From: Streptomyces malaysiensis subsp. samsunensis
GTDB taxonomy: Bacteria > Actinomycetota > Actinomycetes > Streptomycetales > Streptomycetaceae
Length of the DNA stretch: 37,492 nt
Assembly (NCBI RefSeq): GCF_024519315.1
Contig: NZ_JANIIC010000079.1
Location: 1 to 37,492, forward strand
Direction: 5' to 3'
The first letter of the stretch is position 1. Every line of letters begins with the position of its first letter. A program made the position numbers and the translations under genes. Shown piece after piece: positions 1 through 8,204 of this stretch. The notes under the pieces were generated by a model. The model was given only the letters and a program-made list of their open reading frames with translations, had not been told where the DNA came from and did not search any database.

Positions 1-83
1 AGTTCCGCCCCCGACCCCGCCCGCTGAGTCCCGCCCCCGACCCCTCCCGCCCCACGAATTCCGCCGGACGAAAGCAGACCCCC

Positions 84-818
84 GTGCTGACCGTCGATTT
101 CTCCCGCTTCCCCCTCGCCGCCGGCGATCGCGTCCTCGACCTCGGCTGCGGCGCCGGCCGGCACGCCTTCGAGTGCTACCGGCGCGGCGCCCAGGTCGTC
201 GCCCTCGACCGCAACGGCGAGGAGATACGCGAGGTCGCCAAGTGGTTCGCCGCCATGAAGGAGGCCGGAGAGGCCCCGGCGGGAGCCACCGCCACCGCCA
301 TGGAGGGCGACGCCCTCGCCCTGCCCTTCCCCGACGACAGCTTCGACGTGGTCATCATCTCCGAGGTGATGGAGCACATACCGGAAGACAAGGGTGTGCT
401 CGCCGAGATGGTGCGGGTGCTCAGGCCCGGCGGCCGGATCGCCGTCACCGTGCCGCGCTACGGCCCGGAGAAGGTCTGCTGGGCGCTGTCCGACGCCTAC
501 CACGAGGTCGAGGGCGGCCACATCCGCATCTACCGCGCCGATGAACTGCTGGGGAAGATGCGCGAGGCCGGGCTGCGGCCGTACGGCAGCCATCACGCAC
601 ACGCCCTGCACAGCCCCTACTGGTGGCTCAAGTGCGCCTTCGGGGTGGATAACGACCAGGCGCTGCCGGTGCGCGCGTACCACAAGCTGCTGGTGTGGGA
701 CATCATGAAGAAGCCGCTGGCCACGCGGCTGGCCGAACGCGCGCTGAACCCGATCGTCGGCAAGAGCTTCGTGGCGTACGCGACCAAGCCCCACGCACCG
801 CGCGAGGACCGGGCGTGA
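84..818 (+). CDS. class I SAM-dependent methyltransferase
   Basis: A 244-aa Methyltransf_11-type protein. Residues about 17-25 hold the SAM-binding glycine loop (DLGCGAGRH), followed by the acidic residue ending strand 2 (VVALDRN), the motif II region (FDVVIISEVMEHI) and the post-II motif (LRPGGRIAVTVPRYGP). No signal peptide or membrane segment is visible, so it is probably cytosolic and transfers a methyl group from SAM to an unknown acceptor. The start is GTG with no strong Shine-Dalgarno sequence. The stop overlaps the GTG of the next gene (GTGA), so the two are translationally coupled. In Streptomyces such methyltransferases often sit beside a glycosyltransferase and a toroid protein; any glycosyltransferase would lie left of the window. 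Family is secure, substrate unknown. Confidence 0.88.
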   Translation: MLTVDFSRFPLAAGDRVLDLGCGAGRHAFECYRRGAQVVALDRNGEEIREVAKWFAAMKEAGEAPAGATATAMEGDALALPFPDDSFDVVIISEVMEHIPEDKGVLAEMVRVLRPGGRIAVTVPRYGPEKVCWALSDAYHEVEGGHIRIYRADELLGKMREAGLRPYGSHHAHALHSPYWWLKCAFGVDNDQALPVRAYHKLLVWDIMKKPLATRLAERALNPIVGKSFVAYATKPHAPREDRA

Positions 819-1915
819 CGGCGCTCGGACCGCGCCCGGGGCCCCGCACCGAACGGCTCGCGCTGCCCGGGGTGCTCAGCCCCGAACAGGTGCTGCGCAC
901 GGTCGGGGGCATCGCCGCCGTCCAGCGCGCGGACGGCGCCATACCGTGGTTCCGCGGCCACCACCTCGACCCCTGGGACCACACCGAGGCCGCCATGGCG
1001 CTGGACGCGGCGGGCGAGCACGAGCGCGCCAGGGCCGCCTACCGCTGGCTGATCCAGCACCAGAACCCCGACGGCTCCTGGTACGCGGCCTACCCCGACA
1101 CCCCGGACGGCGTGGCCGCCACCGATCCCACCGACCGCGCCCGGGAGAGCAACTTCTGCGCCTACGTCGCGGTCGGCGCCTGGCACCACTACCTCTCCAC
1201 GGGCGACGACACCTTCCTCGAGCGGATGTGGCCCACCGTCTTCGCCGCCGTCGAGTTCGTGCTCGGAATGCAGCAGCGCGACGGCCGGGTCGGCTGGCGG
1301 CGCGGCGCCGACGGCACTATCGACCCCGACGCCCTGCTGACCGGCTCCTCCTCCGTCTACCAGGCGCTGCGCTGCGCCCTGGCCATCGCGGAGCACCGCG
1401 AGGAGCCCCAGCCCGACTGGGAGCTGTCGGCGGGGCTGCTCGGCCACGCCATACGCCACCACCCCGAGCGGTTCCTCGACAAGCGCCGCTACTCGATGGA
1501 CTGGTACTACCCGGTCCTCGGCGGCGCCGTCACCGGCGCCGCCGCCAAGGAGCGCATCGAGGCCGGCTGGGACCGCTTCGTGGTCCCGGGGCTCGGAGTG
1601 CGCTGTGTCTCCACCAACCCCTGGGTCACCGGCGGTGAGAGCTGCGAACTGGCCCTGGCGCTCTGGGCGATGGGCGAGTCCGACCGCGCGGTGGACATCC
1701 TCCGGTGGATCCAGCCGACGCTGCGGGCCGAGGACGGGATGTACTGGACGGGCTACGTCTTCGAGGACGACGCGGTCTGGCCGGAGGAGCGCACCACCTG
1801 GACGGCCGGGTCACTGCTGCTCGCCGTGGCCGCGCTGGGCGGCGACGAGGCGACCACGGCCGTCTTCGGCGGCGAGAGCCTGCCGCGCGGGCTGGACTCG
1901 GACTGCTGCGCCTAG
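815..1915 (+). CDS. prenyltransferase/squalene-oxidase-repeat-like toroid protein
   Basis: A 366-aa protein from the GTG that overlaps the stop of the upstream methyltransferase. It contains repeated helix-hairpin units ending in aromatic/Gly-Ser motifs (IPWFRGHHLDPWDHTEAAMAL near residue 45, HQNPDGSWYAAYP near 85, later QRDGRVGWRRG). This is the pattern of (alpha/alpha)6 toroids, annotated in Streptomyces as 'prenyltransferase' but also shared by six-hairpin glycosidases. No QW-type cyclase catalytic DXDD motif is seen, so actual prenyl transfer is doubtful; a carbohydrate-active role is an alternative. Coupling to the methyltransferase indicates a joint pathway. No signal peptide is apparent. 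Confidence 0.75.
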   Translation: MTALGPRPGPRTERLALPGVLSPEQVLRTVGGIAAVQRADGAIPWFRGHHLDPWDHTEAAMALDAAGEHERARAAYRWLIQHQNPDGSWYAAYPDTPDGVAATDPTDRARESNFCAYVAVGAWHHYLSTGDDTFLERMWPTVFAAVEFVLGMQQRDGRVGWRRGADGTIDPDALLTGSSSVYQALRCALAIAEHREEPQPDWELSAGLLGHAIRHHPERFLDKRRYSMDWYYPVLGGAVTGAAAKERIEAGWDRFVVPGLGVRCVSTNPWVTGGESCELALALWAMGESDRAVDILRWIQPTLRAEDGMYWTGYVFEDDAVWPEERTTWTAGSLLLAVAALGGDEATTAVFGGESLPRGLDSDCCA

Positions 1916-2370
1916 GCCGTGGCCGGGCGCCGCTCCTGCGCGGCGCGGGGCTGTGCCGATGTGCGGCTGCGCCGCGGATGATCGACGGCGGGTTGGGCCA
2001 CTTCCGGCGGAGCGCTGACGGGGCGTGTCCGGTGGGCCATGTGGTGGAGCCGCGTGTCGGTGCTTTCCCCGTCCCGCCCCTTCCCGCAACTGGGGCTTCG
2101 CCCCAGGCCCGGGGGTCCAGGGGGCGGGGCCCTTGCCATGCGGTGCAGCCGCATATCGGTGCGCCCCGAAGGGGCGCGGGGCTGTGTCGATGTGCGGCTG
2201 CGCCGCGGATGATCGACGGCGGGTTAGGCCACTTCCGGCGGAGCTTGCGGCTCCGCCGCGTGGCAGGGGCTTCGCCCCTGAGCCCCGGGGGTCTGGGGCG
2301 AAGCCCCAGTTTCGGGAAGGGGCGGGGAGGGGAAAGCCCGCCGCAGGCGGCACGAGCTGTCGGATATCCC
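1916..2370. repeat. Streptomyces intergenic repeat mosaic
   Basis: The 455-bp gap between convergent genes contains no convincing gene. It is built of repeats. A 70-bp direct repeat (1944-2013 and 2174-2243) differs at only two positions and includes GTGCGGCTGCGCCGC and GATCGACGGCGGGTT. An inverted repeat pairs 2071-2105 with 2293-2329 around the palindrome CTGGGGCTTCGCCCCAG. Many short self-complementary GC runs (CGCCCCGAAGGGGCG near 2162-2176) would form hairpins in RNA. This may serve as a bidirectional terminator or be a dispersed palindromic element; the sequence alone does not decide. Confidence 0.8.
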
Positions 2371-2664
2371 CTAGCCGCGGCGCAGCCGCCCCGCGATGGC
2401 GTGGCCGATGAAGAGGTACACCACGGCCGGCAGACCGTAGTTGAGGACGGTGCGGAGCCAGTCCGTGTCCATCGTGAAGAGGTCATGGGACCAGCCCGCG
2501 AGCCAGCCCGCCGCGTCATGGACCACGGTCACGAGGTCGTTGGCGCGGTTGGCGTCGAGAAGGGCGAACAGGATCCAGAGGCCGAGGATGACGGCCATGA
2601 CGTCCGCGACGACCGCCACGACGGTCGCCGCCTGATTGCTTCCGTGGCGATAACTTCGTGACAT
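2371..2664 (-). CDS. small integral membrane protein
   Basis: A 97-aa protein starting at the ATG at 2664 (MSRSYRHG), where coding-type composition begins. A membrane segment spans about residues 12-33 (VVAVVADVMAVILGLWILFALL) and a second about 68-86 (LNYGLPAVVYLFIGHAIA). The segment between (HDAAGWLAGWSHDLFTMD) is amphipathic and probably extracytoplasmic. The tail is basic (GRLRRG), which favours a cytoplasmic C-terminus. Small two-pass proteins like this are common and uncharacterised in Streptomyces. It stands 65 bp downstream of the LLM oxidoreductase on the same strand and could be co-transcribed with it. Function unknown. Confidence 0.75.
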   Translation of the reverse strand: MSRSYRHGSNQAATVVAVVADVMAVILGLWILFALLDANRANDLVTVVHDAAGWLAGWSHDLFTMDTDWLRTVLNYGLPAVVYLFIGHAIAGRLRRG

Positions 2665-2729
2665 GCCGCACGCGTTGCCCCGCCAGGCGAAGCCAAACCA
2701 AGGCGTGGCCGCACACCCGTACGACGCGG

Positions 2730-3740
2730 TCAGCCCGCCAGCTCCGCCAGCACCCGCAGCGTCTCGCGGTCCGGCGCCAGTGCCAGCAGATCCGTGATCG
2801 GGCCCTTGCGCCACAACTCCAGCCGCTCCGCAATCCGTTCACGCGGCCCGACCAGCGAGATCTCATCGGCGAAGGCGTCCGGCACCGCCTCGATCGCCTC
2901 GCCGCGGCGGCCCGCCAGGAACAGCTCCTGCACCCGGCGCGCCTCTTCCTCGTAGCCGAAGCGGGCCATCAGATCGGCGTGGAAGTTCCGGGCCGCGTGG
3001 CCCATACCGCCGATGTAGAAGCCGAGCATCGCCTTCACCGGCTTCAGCCCCTCCGCCACATCGGCGCACACCCGCACCTGCGCCATCGGCGCCACCATGA
3101 AGCCCTCCCGGGCCTCGGCCAGCGCCGCCTGGTAGAGCTCCGTGCGCGACGGCGACCAGTACAGCGGCAGCCAGCCGTCGGCGATGCGCACGGTCTGCGC
3201 GATGTTCTTGGGCCCCTCCGCCCCGAGCAGCACCGGCAGGTCGGCGCGCAGCGGATGGACGATGGGCTTGAGCGGTTTGCCGAGACCGGTGGCGTCAGGA
3301 CCGGCGTACGGATGCGGGTGGTAGCGCCCGTCGAGCCGCACCGGCGCCGCGCGGTTCAGCACCTGCCGGATGACCTCGACATACTCACGGGTCGCCGTCA
3401 GCGGGCTCTTGGGGAACGGGCGCCCGTACCAGCCCTCGACCACCTGCGGTCCGGACAGCCCCAGCCCCAGCATCATCCGCCCGCCCGAGAGATGGTCCAG
3501 GGTGAGCGCCTGCATCGCGGTGGCGGTGGGGGTGCGGGCGGCCATCTGCGCCACCGCCGTGCCCAGCGCGATCCGGGTGGTGTGCGCGGCGAGCCAGGTG
3601 AGCGGGGTGAAGGCGTCCGAGCCCCAGGACTCGGCGGTCCACACCGAGTGGTAGCCCAACCGCTCGGCCTCCTGGGCGAGTTCGAGATGGCCGGGGTCGG
3701 GGCCACGGCCCCAGTAGCCGAGCGCCAGACCGAGCCGCAT
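2730..3740 (-). CDS. LLM-class F420-dependent oxidoreductase
   Basis: A 336-aa luciferase-like monooxygenase (TIM-barrel) protein. Family marks are the N-terminal LALGYWGRGPD strand, the first-helix motif EAERLGYHSVWTAESWGSDAF, the LGTAVAQMAARTPTATAMQ segment, the glycine-rich GGRMMLGLGLSGPQVVEGWYG motif and a C-terminal ISLVGPRERIAERLELW motif. This subgroup in actinomycetes normally uses reduced F420 rather than FMN. The substrate cannot be inferred. The ATG at 3740 was chosen because a GAGGGGG ribosome-binding site lies just upstream and homology starts there. Length is normal for the family. Confidence 0.88.
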   Translation of the reverse strand: MRLGLALGYWGRGPDPGHLELAQEAERLGYHSVWTAESWGSDAFTPLTWLAAHTTRIALGTAVAQMAARTPTATAMQALTLDHLSGGRMMLGLGLSGPQVVEGWYGRPFPKSPLTATREYVEVIRQVLNRAAPVRLDGRYHPHPYAGPDATGLGKPLKPIVHPLRADLPVLLGAEGPKNIAQTVRIADGWLPLYWSPSRTELYQAALAEAREGFMVAPMAQVRVCADVAEGLKPVKAMLGFYIGGMGHAARNFHADLMARFGYEEEARRVQELFLAGRRGEAIEAVPDAFADEISLVGPRERIAERLELWRKGPITDLLALAPDRETLRVLAELAG

Positions 3741-3836
3741 GGAAGCCCCCTCGTTCCGCCGGACAGGGTGGAGGCGCGGCTGACGGAGGTCAGCCGCACC
3801 GGCGGGACTGTACGGGCCGGGGGCGCACATGGCAAC

Positions 3837-3869
3837 GGCCCCTCGCCCGTGCGTTACGGGCGAGGGGCC
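3837..3869 (-). terminator. strong hairpin terminator after the DUF5336 gene
   Basis: A perfect 14-bp stem (3837-3850 with 3856-3869) with a 5-nt loop. No long T-run follows, which is usual for Streptomyces terminators. It lies about 80 bp past the stop of the 3949-4770 gene and before the LLM oxidoreductase gene, and so separates the two transcripts. Confidence 0.8.
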
Positions 3870-3948
3870 GAGAGCGCGTCATGCGACGAGCGCGGGCGCG
3901 TCATGCGGCGCGCGCGAGGTCGTCATGGAACGCGCGCGGCTGTTGTCG

Positions 3949-4770
3949 TCAGCCGCGCTGGATCCCCGTGGTGTCCTGGAGCACACCGCGGCGGCCGTCC
4001 TGCGTCTGGGCGACCAGCGCCTGACCGCGCTGCTCCACCGCGAGGTACCAGGTGCCGGGGGCCAGTTCGGCGATGGTGCTGGACGAGCCGTCCTCCGCGT
4101 ACAGCGGACGGGTCACCGGCACCGCGAACCAGAACGGCGCGAAGTCCCCGCCGCCCGAGGGCGCCGGGGCCGGAGCCGGCTGGCCGCCGAAGGGCTGGCC
4201 GGGCTGCGGCTGCCCCGGCTGGCTGCCGAACGGCGCGGGGGCGCCGGGCTGGGCACCGCCCGGACCCGGGTAGCCGTACCCCGGCTGCGGGCCCTGGGCA
4301 CCGTACGGGGACGGGGCCGGGGCGGAGGCGTTCATCAGCGGGGCCTTCAGGGCCGGGACGCGCTGGGTGAGCAGCGCGACGGCGGCCATCGCCAGGGTGG
4401 CGATCAGGCCGAGGATCTGCCCGACGCCCTTGTCGACCCCGTCCGGGCCACCGATGATCGTCCACAGCGAGCTCCAGGCCGCGAAGACCGCGAGCGCCGA
4501 ACCCCACTGTTCGAGCGAGAGCCCGAACAGGTTGCGGCCCGCGGGCTGGAAACGCGCGGCGACGATGAGCGCCGCGGCGATCACGCCGGCAAGGAAGATC
4601 GACGGCAATACGGGGAAGAAGTCGGACTTCCATCCGTTCTCACCGGCGTCCTTGCAGAAGCTGCTGCCACCGCAGTCGATGGTGTAGAAGTCGAGGAAGG
4701 AGGCGATGAACAGCAGCACCGCTGCTCCGATCACCACGCCGTCGCCTCGAGTGAGCGAGCGGATGTTCAA
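3949..4770 (-). CDS. DUF5336 (34-kDa antigenic protein-like) membrane protein
   Basis: A 273-aa protein with TTG as the likely start at 4770: AAAGGA lies 7 nt upstream and homology begins with MNIRSLTRGDG. About residues 1-135 hold four hydrophobic segments (GVVIGAAVLLFIASFLDFY; FFPVLPSIFLAGVIAAALIVAA; WGSALAVFAAWSSLW; ILGLIATLAMAAVALL), with two cysteines in the first external loop (DCGGSSFCKDAG). A Pro/Gly/Gln-rich stretch follows at about residues 148-205, then a C-terminal module (FWFAVPVTRPLYAEDG...GTWYLAVEQRGQALVAQTQDGR) that looks like a small beta domain. The layout matches the actinobacterial DUF5336 family, known from mycobacterial antigens; no enzymatic role is established. Confidence 0.8.
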   Translation of the reverse strand: MNIRSLTRGDGVVIGAAVLLFIASFLDFYTIDCGGSSFCKDAGENGWKSDFFPVLPSIFLAGVIAAALIVAARFQPAGRNLFGLSLEQWGSALAVFAAWSSLWTIIGGPDGVDKGVGQILGLIATLAMAAVALLTQRVPALKAPLMNASAPAPSPYGAQGPQPGYGYPGPGGAQPGAPAPFGSQPGQPQPGQPFGGQPAPAPAPSGGGDFAPFWFAVPVTRPLYAEDGSSSTIAELAPGTWYLAVEQRGQALVAQTQDGRRGVLQDTTGIQRG

Positions 4771-4931
4771 CGTGAGGTCCTTTGTCGGTTTCGTCTGTAC
4801 GAGCGCTGCCGCCAGGCGCGTGGCGCGAAGGCGTCGGGGGTGGGCCCCATCGTACGGGTGAATCTTCCTGCGGAGGCCGGGGGTGTCCCATCGGTATCCC
4901 GGTCGTGACCTCCCGTTCGGATGGGGAAGCC

Positions 4932-5894
4932 CTACTCGTTCAAGAAGTCCGTAATGCCCTGAGCGATACCCCGTGCGGCACGCCCGCGCCATGCCGCGTC
5001 GGTCAGTTCGGCGGCGTCCTGGGAGTCGCGCATATTGCCGCACTCGATGAACACCTTGGGAACGGTGGAGAGATTGAGCCCGCCCAGATCGCCCCGGACG
5101 TCCAGCCCGCTGCCGTCGCCGATGTACTGCGCGGGCTCGCTGCCGGTGGCCCGCTCGAACCGGTCGAGCAGCCGTTCGCCGAGATGGCGGGAGGGGACGG
5201 TGATGGCGGAGGTGTCCGCGCCGCCGCCTCGTACGGACTTGGGCAGGATCACATGGAAACCGCGCTCCCCGGCGGCCGCGCCGTCCGCGTGCACCGAGAC
5301 CACGGCGTCGGCGTGCGCCTTGTTCCCGATCTCCGCGCGCTCGTCCACACACGGCCCGTACGGCCGGTCCCCGTCCTGGGTGAACCGCACCGTGGCACCG
5401 CGCGCTTCCAGCAGGGTGCGGGCGTGGCGTGCCACATCGAGGGTGAAGGACGCCTCGGGGTAGCCGGAGTTGGTGGCCGTACCGGTGGTGTCGCACTCCT
5501 TCTCCTCGGTGCCGATGTCCACGGACCGGGAGATCTGCGAGGGATGGTCGCGGTTGTGCGGATTGTGGCCGGGGTCGATGACGACGACCTTGCCCTTGAG
5601 GGTCTTCCCGGACCCCTCCCCGGGTGCGTCTCCTGACGCCTTTCCTGACGGGGAGGGCGCACCGGACACACCGGATACACCGGACGCGCCGGACGACGGG
5701 GGCGGCGGGGAGGACGTCGACGAGGTCGTGGGCGCACCCGTCCCACCCGCCCCGCCCGCGCCGTCGTCCTTCGCACCGCCCACGGAACTCCACAACAGCC
5801 AGCCGGCGAAACAGGCAGGTATCAGCGCCGCCAGGACGATGGCGAGGGTTGCGCCGCGGCGACCGGGCTCAGGAGGAAAGCTGCCGTTGGACAC
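4932..5894 (-). CDS. N-acetylmuramoyl-L-alanine amidase (Amidase_3)
   Basis: A 320-aa cell-wall hydrolase from the GTG at 5894. Residues about 16-37 form a signal anchor (LAIVLAALIPACFAGWLLW). A Gly/Ser/Pro/Thr-rich linker runs to about residue 95, and the Amidase_3 domain fills the rest. Zinc ligands are visible as H110 (IDPGHNPHN), E147 (YPEASFTLDVA) and H202 (VVSVHADG); the catalytic glutamate is E284 (FIECGNM). The domain cleaves the amide bond between N-acetylmuramic acid and L-alanine outside the membrane. No peptidoglycan-binding repeat is present; the enzyme resembles the compact mycobacterial Rv3717 type. The reading frame stays open upstream, so the start is less certain than the domain. 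Confidence 0.88.
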   Translation of the reverse strand: MSNGSFPPEPGRRGATLAIVLAALIPACFAGWLLWSSVGGAKDDGAGGAGGTGAPTTSSTSSPPPPSSGASGVSGVSGAPSPSGKASGDAPGEGSGKTLKGKVVVIDPGHNPHNRDHPSQISRSVDIGTEEKECDTTGTATNSGYPEASFTLDVARHARTLLEARGATVRFTQDGDRPYGPCVDERAEIGNKAHADAVVSVHADGAAAGERGFHVILPKSVRGGGADTSAITVPSRHLGERLLDRFERATGSEPAQYIGDGSGLDVRGDLGGLNLSTVPKVFIECGNMRDSQDAAELTDAAWRGRAARGIAQGITDFLNE

Positions 5895-6369
5895 GCGGGC
5901 GATGGTAGTCCCGCCACGGCCACCCCTGCTGCCGGAATGGACGCCTGTGCCCGGGTACGCGGCGCGGCCGCCGGGGACGGGAGCCGGGGCCCAGGTACGC
6001 GGCTCGGCGGGGACCCGGGAGCCGGAAGCCGGGGGGCGGGTATACGGCTCAGGCGGGCGAGCCGGGGCCACGCGTGCGGCTCGGGCAGACGTGCGGGCCG
6101 GGAGCCGGGCGTGTGGCTCGGCCGGGGGCCGGGGTGCGGCGGCCGGGTATGCGGCTCAAGCGGGCGAGCCGGGGCCGGGCGTGGCTACCGGGGCCGGACT
6201 GCCGCCGGAGCAGGCGGCGGCCGGGCGCGTGGCGCAGCCGCCGGGAGCGGTCGGTATGCGGTTCACGCGGGCGTGCGGGCCGGGAACCGGGTGTGCGGCT
6301 CAAAGTGGGCGGGCCGGGAACCGGGTGTGCGGGCTGCCTCGGAATGGGCGGCGGGAGCCGGGTTGCGGC
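5895..6369. repeat. low-complexity G-rich degenerate repeat tract
   Basis: A 475-bp gap without a credible gene. It consists of degenerate head-to-tail copies of a unit of roughly 20-40 bp built on GGGAGCCGGG(C/T)GTGCGGCTC and GCGGGCGAGCCGGGGCC; clear copies fall near 6052-6070, 6100-6120, 6165-6180, 6280-6300 and 6310-6330. Long open frames exist on both strands but encode only Gly/Arg/Ala repeats, as expected for repetitive DNA. Confidence 0.7.
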
Positions 6370-7044
6370 TCAGGCGGGCTGGGTGGGGGCGGTGCGGCGC
6401 AATACGCGTAGTGAGTGGGTCGCGGAGACCTCGGTGAACGCGCCGGAGGCGAGCGCGCGGCGGTAGATGCGGTACGGCGCCTGGCCGCCATCCGCCGGAT
6501 CGGGGAAGACGTCGTGGATCACCAGCAGCCCGCCGGGCGTGAGGTGCGGCGCCCAGCCCTCGTAGTCGGCGCTCGCATGTTCGTCCGTGTGCCCGCCGTC
6601 GATGAAGACCAGCCCGACCGGCCGCCCCCACACCGCCGCGACCTGCGGGGACCGTCCGACCACGGCGATCACATGGTCCTCCAGGCCCGCCTGATGGAGG
6701 GTGCGGCGGAAAGTGGGCAGCGTGTCCATCCGCCCCACCTCGGGGTCGACCACGTCCGGGTCGTGGTACTCCCAGCCCGGCTGCTGCTCCTCGGAGCCCC
6801 TGTGGTGGTCCACGGTCACCGCGACCGTCCCCGCCGCGCGGGCGGCGTCGGCCAGCAGAATGGTGGAGCGCCCGCAGTACGTGCCGACCTCCACCAGCGG
6901 CAGCCCCAGCGCCCCCGCCCGCACGGCCGCGGCGTACAGCGCCAGCCCCTCGTCCAGCGGCATGAAGCCCTTCGCCCCCTCGAAGGCGTCGAGCACGGTG
7001 CGATCGGGTGCCGCGGACGCGGCGGCGGCAGCAGACTGAGTCAC
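6370..7044 (-). CDS. class I SAM-dependent methyltransferase (Methyltransf_24 type)
   Basis: A 224-aa cytosolic protein. The SAM site is seen in LVEVGTYCGRSTILLADAA (about residues 49-67), the acidic end of the second strand in VAVTVDHHRG, and the substrate/metal region in VFIDGGHTDEHASADYEGWAPHLTPGGLLVIHDV. The pattern fits the small-molecule O-methyltransferase and cephalosporin-hydroxylase-like group, in which the FIDGGH aspartate may bind a divalent metal. The start is ATG; the long Ala-rich N-terminus (MTQSAAAAASAAP) is unstructured. It is alone between a repeat tract and the toxin-antitoxin pair. Substrate unknown. Confidence 0.82.
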   Translation of the reverse strand: MTQSAAAAASAAPDRTVLDAFEGAKGFMPLDEGLALYAAAVRAGALGLPLVEVGTYCGRSTILLADAARAAGTVAVTVDHHRGSEEQQPGWEYHDPDVVDPEVGRMDTLPTFRRTLHQAGLEDHVIAVVGRSPQVAAVWGRPVGLVFIDGGHTDEHASADYEGWAPHLTPGGLLVIHDVFPDPADGGQAPYRIYRRALASGAFTEVSATHSLRVLRRTAPTQPA

Positions 7045-7110
7045 CGGCCCATCCTCCCGTACGGCGCCCCGGCGGGACGGGGAGGGGTGGTGCGTGGCCG
7101 GGAAGGCCCG

Positions 7111-7524
7111 CTACACGGCGACGAGGCGAACCTTCTCGCCGCAGAGCTTCGTCATGTCATCGAGGTCCGAGGTGAGCATGACGACGGGGCGGCGTTGGCG
7201 CAGAGCCATCTCGGCGACCGCGGCGTCGATGGCGTACTTGTGTCCGTGCAGCCCGGCGGCGATCAGCATTTCGGAGGCGCGTTTCGCGTCCTCGTCGCCG
7301 ACGGGCACGATCCGTGTGCCCGAAAGGACCCGGGCCGGCCGTGGTTTGTCGGTCCGGCGGTGCGCGGCCTCGATGATGGTCAGCGCACTGATCACCACTT
7401 CCATGCCGCGCCTGCGGGCCTCCGCGACCAGAGCGACCACCGGCTCGTGATCGCTCACAAGCCTCGAGAGGCCCTCGCAGTCGAGGACGAGGGTGCCCTC
7501 GTGGCTCAGCTTGCGGCGGGCCAC
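7111..7524 (-). CDS. VapC-like PIN-domain ribonuclease toxin
   Basis: A 137-aa PIN-domain protein. The four acidic active-site residues are visible: D in LVLDCEGL (about residue 14), E in ALTIIEAAH (about 51), D in KYAIDAAVAE (about 98) and D in LTSDLDDM (about 119). PIN toxins of the VapC family cleave RNA, often tRNA, using Mg2+. Its start overlaps the end of the upstream antitoxin-like gene by 19 bp, the usual arrangement for co-translation. No target can be inferred. Confidence 0.88.
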   Translation of the reverse strand: MARRKLSHEGTLVLDCEGLSRLVSDHEPVVALVAEARRRGMEVVISALTIIEAAHRRTDKPRPARVLSGTRIVPVGDEDAKRASEMLIAAGLHGHKYAIDAAVAEMALRQRRPVVMLTSDLDDMTKLCGEKVRLVAV

Positions 7525-7790
7525 TGGCCCTCCTCGGCGAACACCTCGTCGAAGACCCGTCGTGCCCGCTCCCGCTCCTGGTCGGAGACCGGCCCTTTGC
7601 GGCGCTCGTAGTCGGCCAGGTACTCATCGAGGATCTGGCCGCGCAGCTCCCGCTCCACCGCCGCGGTGATGAACGCGGAGAACTCCCGCTTGCCGACCCG
7701 ACGCCGAATCGCCTCGGCCGTGCCCTCCGGGAGGGAGAGGCTCACCCTGGTGGCCGGTCCCTCTCCCACGCTGTACGGCATCTCGTCCAT
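7506..7790 (-). CDS. VapB-like antitoxin
   Basis: A 94-aa protein upstream of and overlapping the PIN toxin. The N-terminal half contains a short beta strand followed by two helices (TRVSLSLPEGTAEAIRRRVGKREFSAFITAAVERELR), typical of ribbon-helix-helix DNA-binding antitoxins, which repress their own operon. The C-terminal half (YLADYERRKGPVSDQERERARRVFDEVFAEEG) is charged and probably wraps the toxin. ATG at 7790 has no Shine-Dalgarno sequence and a -10-like hexamer sits only about 9 bp upstream, so translation may be leaderless; an in-frame ATG at 7781 is an alternative. Confidence 0.82.
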   Translation of the reverse strand: MDEMPYSVGEGPATRVSLSLPEGTAEAIRRRVGKREFSAFITAAVERELRGQILDEYLADYERRKGPVSDQERERARRVFDEVFAEEGQWPAAS

Positions 7791-7798
7791 GGAGCGAG

Positions 7799-7804
7799 AT
7801 TATC
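7799..7804 (-). promoter_or_regulatory. putative -10 element of the toxin-antitoxin operon
   Basis: Read on the minus strand the sequence is TTTGATAATCT, an extended -10-like hexamer (GATAAT). Transcription would begin within one or two bases of the antitoxin ATG, giving a leaderless mRNA. No clear -35 hexamer is seen. Confidence 0.4.
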
Positions 7805-7830
7805 AAAGGAGTAGGAATCGTGGTCGGTGG

Positions 7831-8142
7831 TCAGAGCCAGCCGTTTTGGCGGGCGGCGCGGACGGCTTCCATGCGGTTGCGGGTCTGGGTCTTGCCGATG
7901 GCCGAGGAGAGGGAGTTGCGCACGGTGGCGGGGGACAGGCGCAGCTTGGCCGCGATGTCCGCGACCGTCGCCCCGTCCACCGCCGCCGAGAGCACATCGC
8001 GCTCGCGCTGGTGGAGGCCCGTATGAGCTGGGCAGATGCGGATGTCGGGGGATGGCCGTGACATTTGTCCCAGGGCCTTCGGCATGCCGTTCGCCGCGCC
8101 GGATCCCACATCTGATGGGCCGTCAGTACCCGTCGTCGACAC
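7831..8142 (-). pseudogene. LuxR/NarL-type HTH fragment of a response regulator
   Basis: The last 60 or so residues of this 103-aa frame are an intact LuxR C-terminal DNA-binding domain (ERDVLSAAVDGATVADIAAKL, then SPATVRNSLSSAIGKTQTRNR), ending in RQNGWL as in Streptomyces NarL-family regulators. The receiver domain that should precede it is missing: upstream of about 8025 the translation shows no family resemblance. It is most likely the remnant of a two-component response regulator, but a stand-alone HTH protein expressed from the ATG at 8142 cannot be excluded. The partner kinase gene is not in the window. Confidence 0.6.
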
Positions 8143-8185
8143 CCTTCCCCCTTCGGGGCGATTGGGCTATACAGGGGCCATCGGC

Positions 8186-8199
8186 TAGAACGCGTTCTA
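8186..8199. promoter_or_regulatory. KstR-like TetR-family operator palindrome
   Basis: TAGAACGCGTTCTA is a perfect 14-bp palindrome that fits the published mycobacterial KstR operator pattern TnnAACnnGTTnnA. It is about 180 bp upstream of the hydratase gene and 13 bp downstream of a possible -10 (TATACA, 8168-8173), a position suited to repression. KstR regulates steroid catabolism, consistent with the beta-oxidation-type operon downstream. No regulator gene is in this window. Confidence 0.6.
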
Positions 8200-8204
8200 C
8201 ATGT

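Noticed and set aside
1..27. In-frame tail ending SSAPDPAR and TGA at 25-27
   Set aside because: Could be the end of an upstream gene (perhaps a glycosyltransferase), but 8 codons are too few to support a feature.
5937..6466. Long plus-strand frames over the G-rich tract
   Set aside because: Products are Gly/Arg/Ala repeats produced by repetitive DNA, and several frames are open at once.
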